In this document: positions 6,351 through 8,383 of the stretch, piece after piece
Numbering within the stretch: the stretch's first letter is position 1
How the letters are laid out: each line of letters begins with the position of its first letter
Assembly: GCA_025456165.1 (NCBI GenBank)
Contig: JALOLI010000035.1
Location: 1 to 8,383, forward strand
DNA length: 8,383 nt
Direction: 5' to 3'
Origin: Acidimicrobiia bacterium
Lineage (GTDB): Bacteria; Actinomycetota; Acidimicrobiia; UBA5794; UBA11373
The notes under the pieces: model-generated
Seen by the model: only the letters and a program-made list of their open reading frames with translations
The model's database searches: none
What the model was told of the DNA's origin: nothing
Program-made: the position numbers and the translations under genes

Positions 6351-6354
6351 TCAC

Positions 6355-8383
6355 TTGGCGCCGGTACGCATCAGGAACGTCGTCCTCGTCGGTCACAGCG
6401 GGAGCGGGAAGACCGCGCTGGCCGAGGCCCTGCTCCACGCAGCCGGGGTGACCACCCGCATGGGGCGCATCGAAGACGGGAACACGATCACCGACTTCGA
6501 GCCCGAAGAGATCGCTCGCGGCTCGTCGGTCAGCCTGGCGATGGCCCCCTTCGAATGGGCAGGCCATCGCATCAACGTCATCGACACCCCGGGCTACTCC
6601 GACTTCATCGGCGACGCCCGGGCCGCCATGCGCGCCGCCGACCTTGCCCTGTTCGTGGTGTCGGGCGTCGACGGGGTGGAGGTCCAAACGGAGGCCCTGT
6701 GGCGCATGGCCGGCGACGAGGGCATCGCCCGGGCCATCTTCGTCAACAAGCTCGACCGGGAGCGCGCCTCCTACTCCCGCACCCTGACCCAGCTCAAGGC
6801 CGTCTTCGGGACGGCCGTGGCCCCCCTGCAGGTGCCCATCGGCTCCGAGCACCGCCTCTCCGGCGTTGCCCAGCTGACCGGCGATGTGGCCTTCACCTAC
6901 GAGGGGGGCCCCAAGGGCAAGCAGGGCAGCGTGCCGGCGGAGGTGGAGGGCGAGGTCGCCTCGCTTCACACGGCGCTCATCGAGGCGGTGGTGGAGACCG
7001 ACGACTTGCTGCTGGAGCGCTACCTGGAAGGCACCGAGCCCACCGGCCCCGAACTCGTGTCGGCGATGCACCGCGGGATGCTGGAAGGCACCGCCTTCCC
7101 CGTGCTCTGCGGGGCCGCCACTCGTCTGATCGGCATCGACCGCCTGGCCCAGTTCATCGTGGACTACGGGCCCGGGCCCGAGGAGCGCCCGGCGCCGCCG
7201 CTGGCCGAAGGCACCGCCCTCCCCGACTCGGGAGTGGTCGCCTACGTCTTCAAGACCCAGTCCGACCCCTACGTGGGCCGGATCGCCTTGTTCCGCGTGT
7301 TCCGCGGCTCGATCCCCATGGACACCTCTCTGGAGAACGCCGGGCGCGGGGGCACCGGGCGCATGCACAACCTGTTCACGATGCGCGGCCGGGAGCACCA
7401 GGACCTGAGCGAGGTCGCCTCGGGGGACATCGCCGCCGTGGCCAAGCTGGAGTCGGTGCTGGCCGGCGACACCCTGCGCTCCCCCGGCCTCAAGGTCGCC
7501 CTGGAGCCGGTGGCCATGCCCCGCCCCGCCATGTCGGTGGCGGTTTTCCCCAAGTCCCAACAGGACGAAGAGAAGCTCTCCCTGGCCCTGCAGCGGGCGG
7601 CGGAGGACGATCCCACCCTCCACATGGAGCGCCGGGCCGACACGAACGAAACCGTGCTGTCCGGCCTCGGCGACACCCACCTCGAGGTCACCGTGTCCCG
7701 CCTGTCGGCCCGCTTCGGGGTCGAGGTGGAGACCGCCCTGCCCCGCATCCCCTACCGCGAGACCATTCGCGGCACGGCCGACGTCGAGGGCAAGCACAAG
7801 AAGCAGACCGGCGGCCGCGGCCAGTTCGGGGTGGCCTTCGTCAGGTTCGAGCCCCTGCCCGTCGGCAGCGGCTACGAGTTCGTCGACGCAGTCAGGGGGG
7901 GCAACGTCCCCCGCCAGTACATCCCGGCGGTCGACAAGGGCATCCACGAGGCGCTGGCGCGCGGGATCCTGGCCGGCTATCCGGTCGTGGACATCCGCGC
8001 CACCCTGTACGACGGCAAGCACCACTCGGTCGACTCCGATGAGCTGTCGTTCCGGATGGCGGGGATCATGGCCGTCAAGGCGGCTACCCCAACCCTGAAG
8101 CCGACCCTGCTCGAGCCCATCATGAAGGCCGTCATTCGCGTGCCCGAGGACCAGATGGGCGAGGTCATCGGCGACCTCAACTCCCGCCGGGGCCGCGTCC
8201 TCGGCATGGACTCCGAAGGCCACACCCGGATCATCACCGCCGAGGTGCCCCTCGCCGAGATGCAGCGTTACAGCATCGACCTGCGCTCGATCACCAGCGG
8301 CCGCGGCGCCTTCGAGATGGAGATGAGCCACTACGAGGAGTGCCCGCCGTACGAGACGCAGAAGGTGGTGGCGGCCTCCAAGG
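6355..8383 (+). CDS. fusA2: Elongation factor G-like protein EF-G2 (FusA2), 3' end beyond window
   Basis: This is a translational GTPase with EF-G domains; 676 residues are visible and it is still open at the right edge, so nearly complete for a protein of about 700. G1 is GHSGSGKT (13-20), G3 is DTPGYSDF (77-84), and G4 is NKLDRE (131-136). Domain II contains KTQSDPYVGRIALFRVF. Domain IV tip loops are present: KHKKQTGGRGQFG and HHSVDSDELSFRMAG. The domain V segment GDLNSRRGRVLGM is also present. G1 with Ser-Gly-Ser and DTPGY in place of DTPGH mark the FusA2/EF-G2 branch (mycobacterial Rv0120c), not canonical fusA. In EF-G the His at Tyr81 is needed for ribosome-triggered GTP hydrolysis, so activity may be altered; mycobacterial EF-G2 has been reported to bind GTP without detectable GTPase. 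Start TTG 6355 is preferred for its AGGAGGT; ATG 6334 would add seven residues. Confidence 0.93.
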   Translation, partial: MAPVRIRNVVLVGHSGSGKTALAEALLHAAGVTTRMGRIEDGNTITDFEPEEIARGSSVSLAMAPFEWAGHRINVIDTPGYSDFIGDARAAMRAADLALFVVSGVDGVEVQTEALWRMAGDEGIARAIFVNKLDRERASYSRTLTQLKAVFGTAVAPLQVPIGSEHRLSGVAQLTGDVAFTYEGGPKGKQGSVPAEVEGEVASLHTALIEAVVETDDLLLERYLEGTEPTGPELVSAMHRGMLEGTAFPVLCGAATRLIGIDRLAQFIVDYGPGPEERPAPPLAEGTALPDSGVVAYVFKTQSDPYVGRIALFRVFRGSIPMDTSLENAGRGGTGRMHNLFTMRGREHQDLSEVASGDIAAVAKLESVLAGDTLRSPGLKVALEPVAMPRPAMSVAVFPKSQQDEEKLSLALQRAAEDDPTLHMERRADTNETVLSGLGDTHLEVTVSRLSARFGVEVETALPRIPYRETIRGTADVEGKHKKQTGGRGQFGVAFVRFEPLPVGSGYEFVDAVRGGNVPRQYIPAVDKGIHEALARGILAGYPVVDIRATLYDGKHHSVDSDELSFRMAGIMAVKAATPTLKPTLLEPIMKAVIRVPEDQMGEVIGDLNSRRGRVLGMDSEGHTRIITAEVPLAEMQRYSIDLRSITSGRGAFEMEMSHYEECPPYETQKVVAASK

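Noticed and set aside
6165..8042. Plus-strand open frame of 625 codons overlapping the EF-G2 gene in another frame
   Set aside because: Arg/Gly/His-rich low-complexity translation, and it begins antisense to pgsA. The EF-G2 frame explains the region completely.
6265..8331. Minus-strand open frame of 688 codons opposite the EF-G2 gene
   Set aside because: It is the His/Gly/Asp-rich antisense shadow of a clear EF-G protein, a well-known artefact in high-GC genomes, and has no recognisable domain.
1..8383. Novel defence system, mobile element, CRISPR array or RNA gene
   Set aside because: On both strands every stretch is accounted for by core housekeeping genes. No direct-repeat array, transposase, integrase, tRNA-like fold or unexplained gene was seen.

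Overview
This is a very GC-rich window (roughly 70% by eye) from an actinobacterium. The order phosphatidylinositol-phosphate synthase, PIM acyltransferase, PimA-like mannosyltransferase, pdxS, pdxT, yebC, ruvC, ruvA, ruvB matches the relative order of the same genes in mycobacteria, here with fewer intervening genes. The FusA2-type EF-G also has its closest remembered match in Mycobacterium Rv0120c. The streamlined spacing and missing intervening genes would fit a lineage outside Mycobacteriales, such as Acidimicrobiia, but that is inference.

Layout. Positions 1-6268 are one long minus-strand run of nine genes. Read in the direction of transcription, the first block (6268-3766) makes the membrane phospholipid phosphatidylinositol and its first mannosylated and acylated forms. 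The second block (3703-2241) is the two-subunit pyridoxal 5'-phosphate synthase, PdxS and PdxT. It is followed with a one-base overlap by yebC (2241-1501), a translation factor or regulator. The third block (1432-1) is ruvC-ruvA-ruvB for Holliday junction processing, with ruvB cut by the window edge. Most junctions inside blocks are stop/start overlaps (ATGA, GTGA, TGATG), so translational coupling is likely. The only real gaps are 62 bp before pdxS and 68 bp before ruvC, and both contain promoter-like sequence. The ruvC gap also carries a full match to the Gram-positive/actinobacterial LexA (SOS) box overlapping the start codon.

On the plus strand, a divergent gene starts at about 6355 (or 6334) and runs off the right edge. 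It encodes an EF-G2 (FusA2) translational GTPase in which the catalytic histidine of the G3 motif is replaced by tyrosine.

No mobile element, CRISPR array, tRNA, rRNA or phage gene is visible, and I see no undescribed multi-gene system. The window is core housekeeping DNA. The points worth a second look are regulatory (SOS box, start-codon choice) and residue-level (RuvB P-loop, EF-G2 G3 motif). No stretch over 300 bases lacks a gene. I see no convincing intrinsic terminator.
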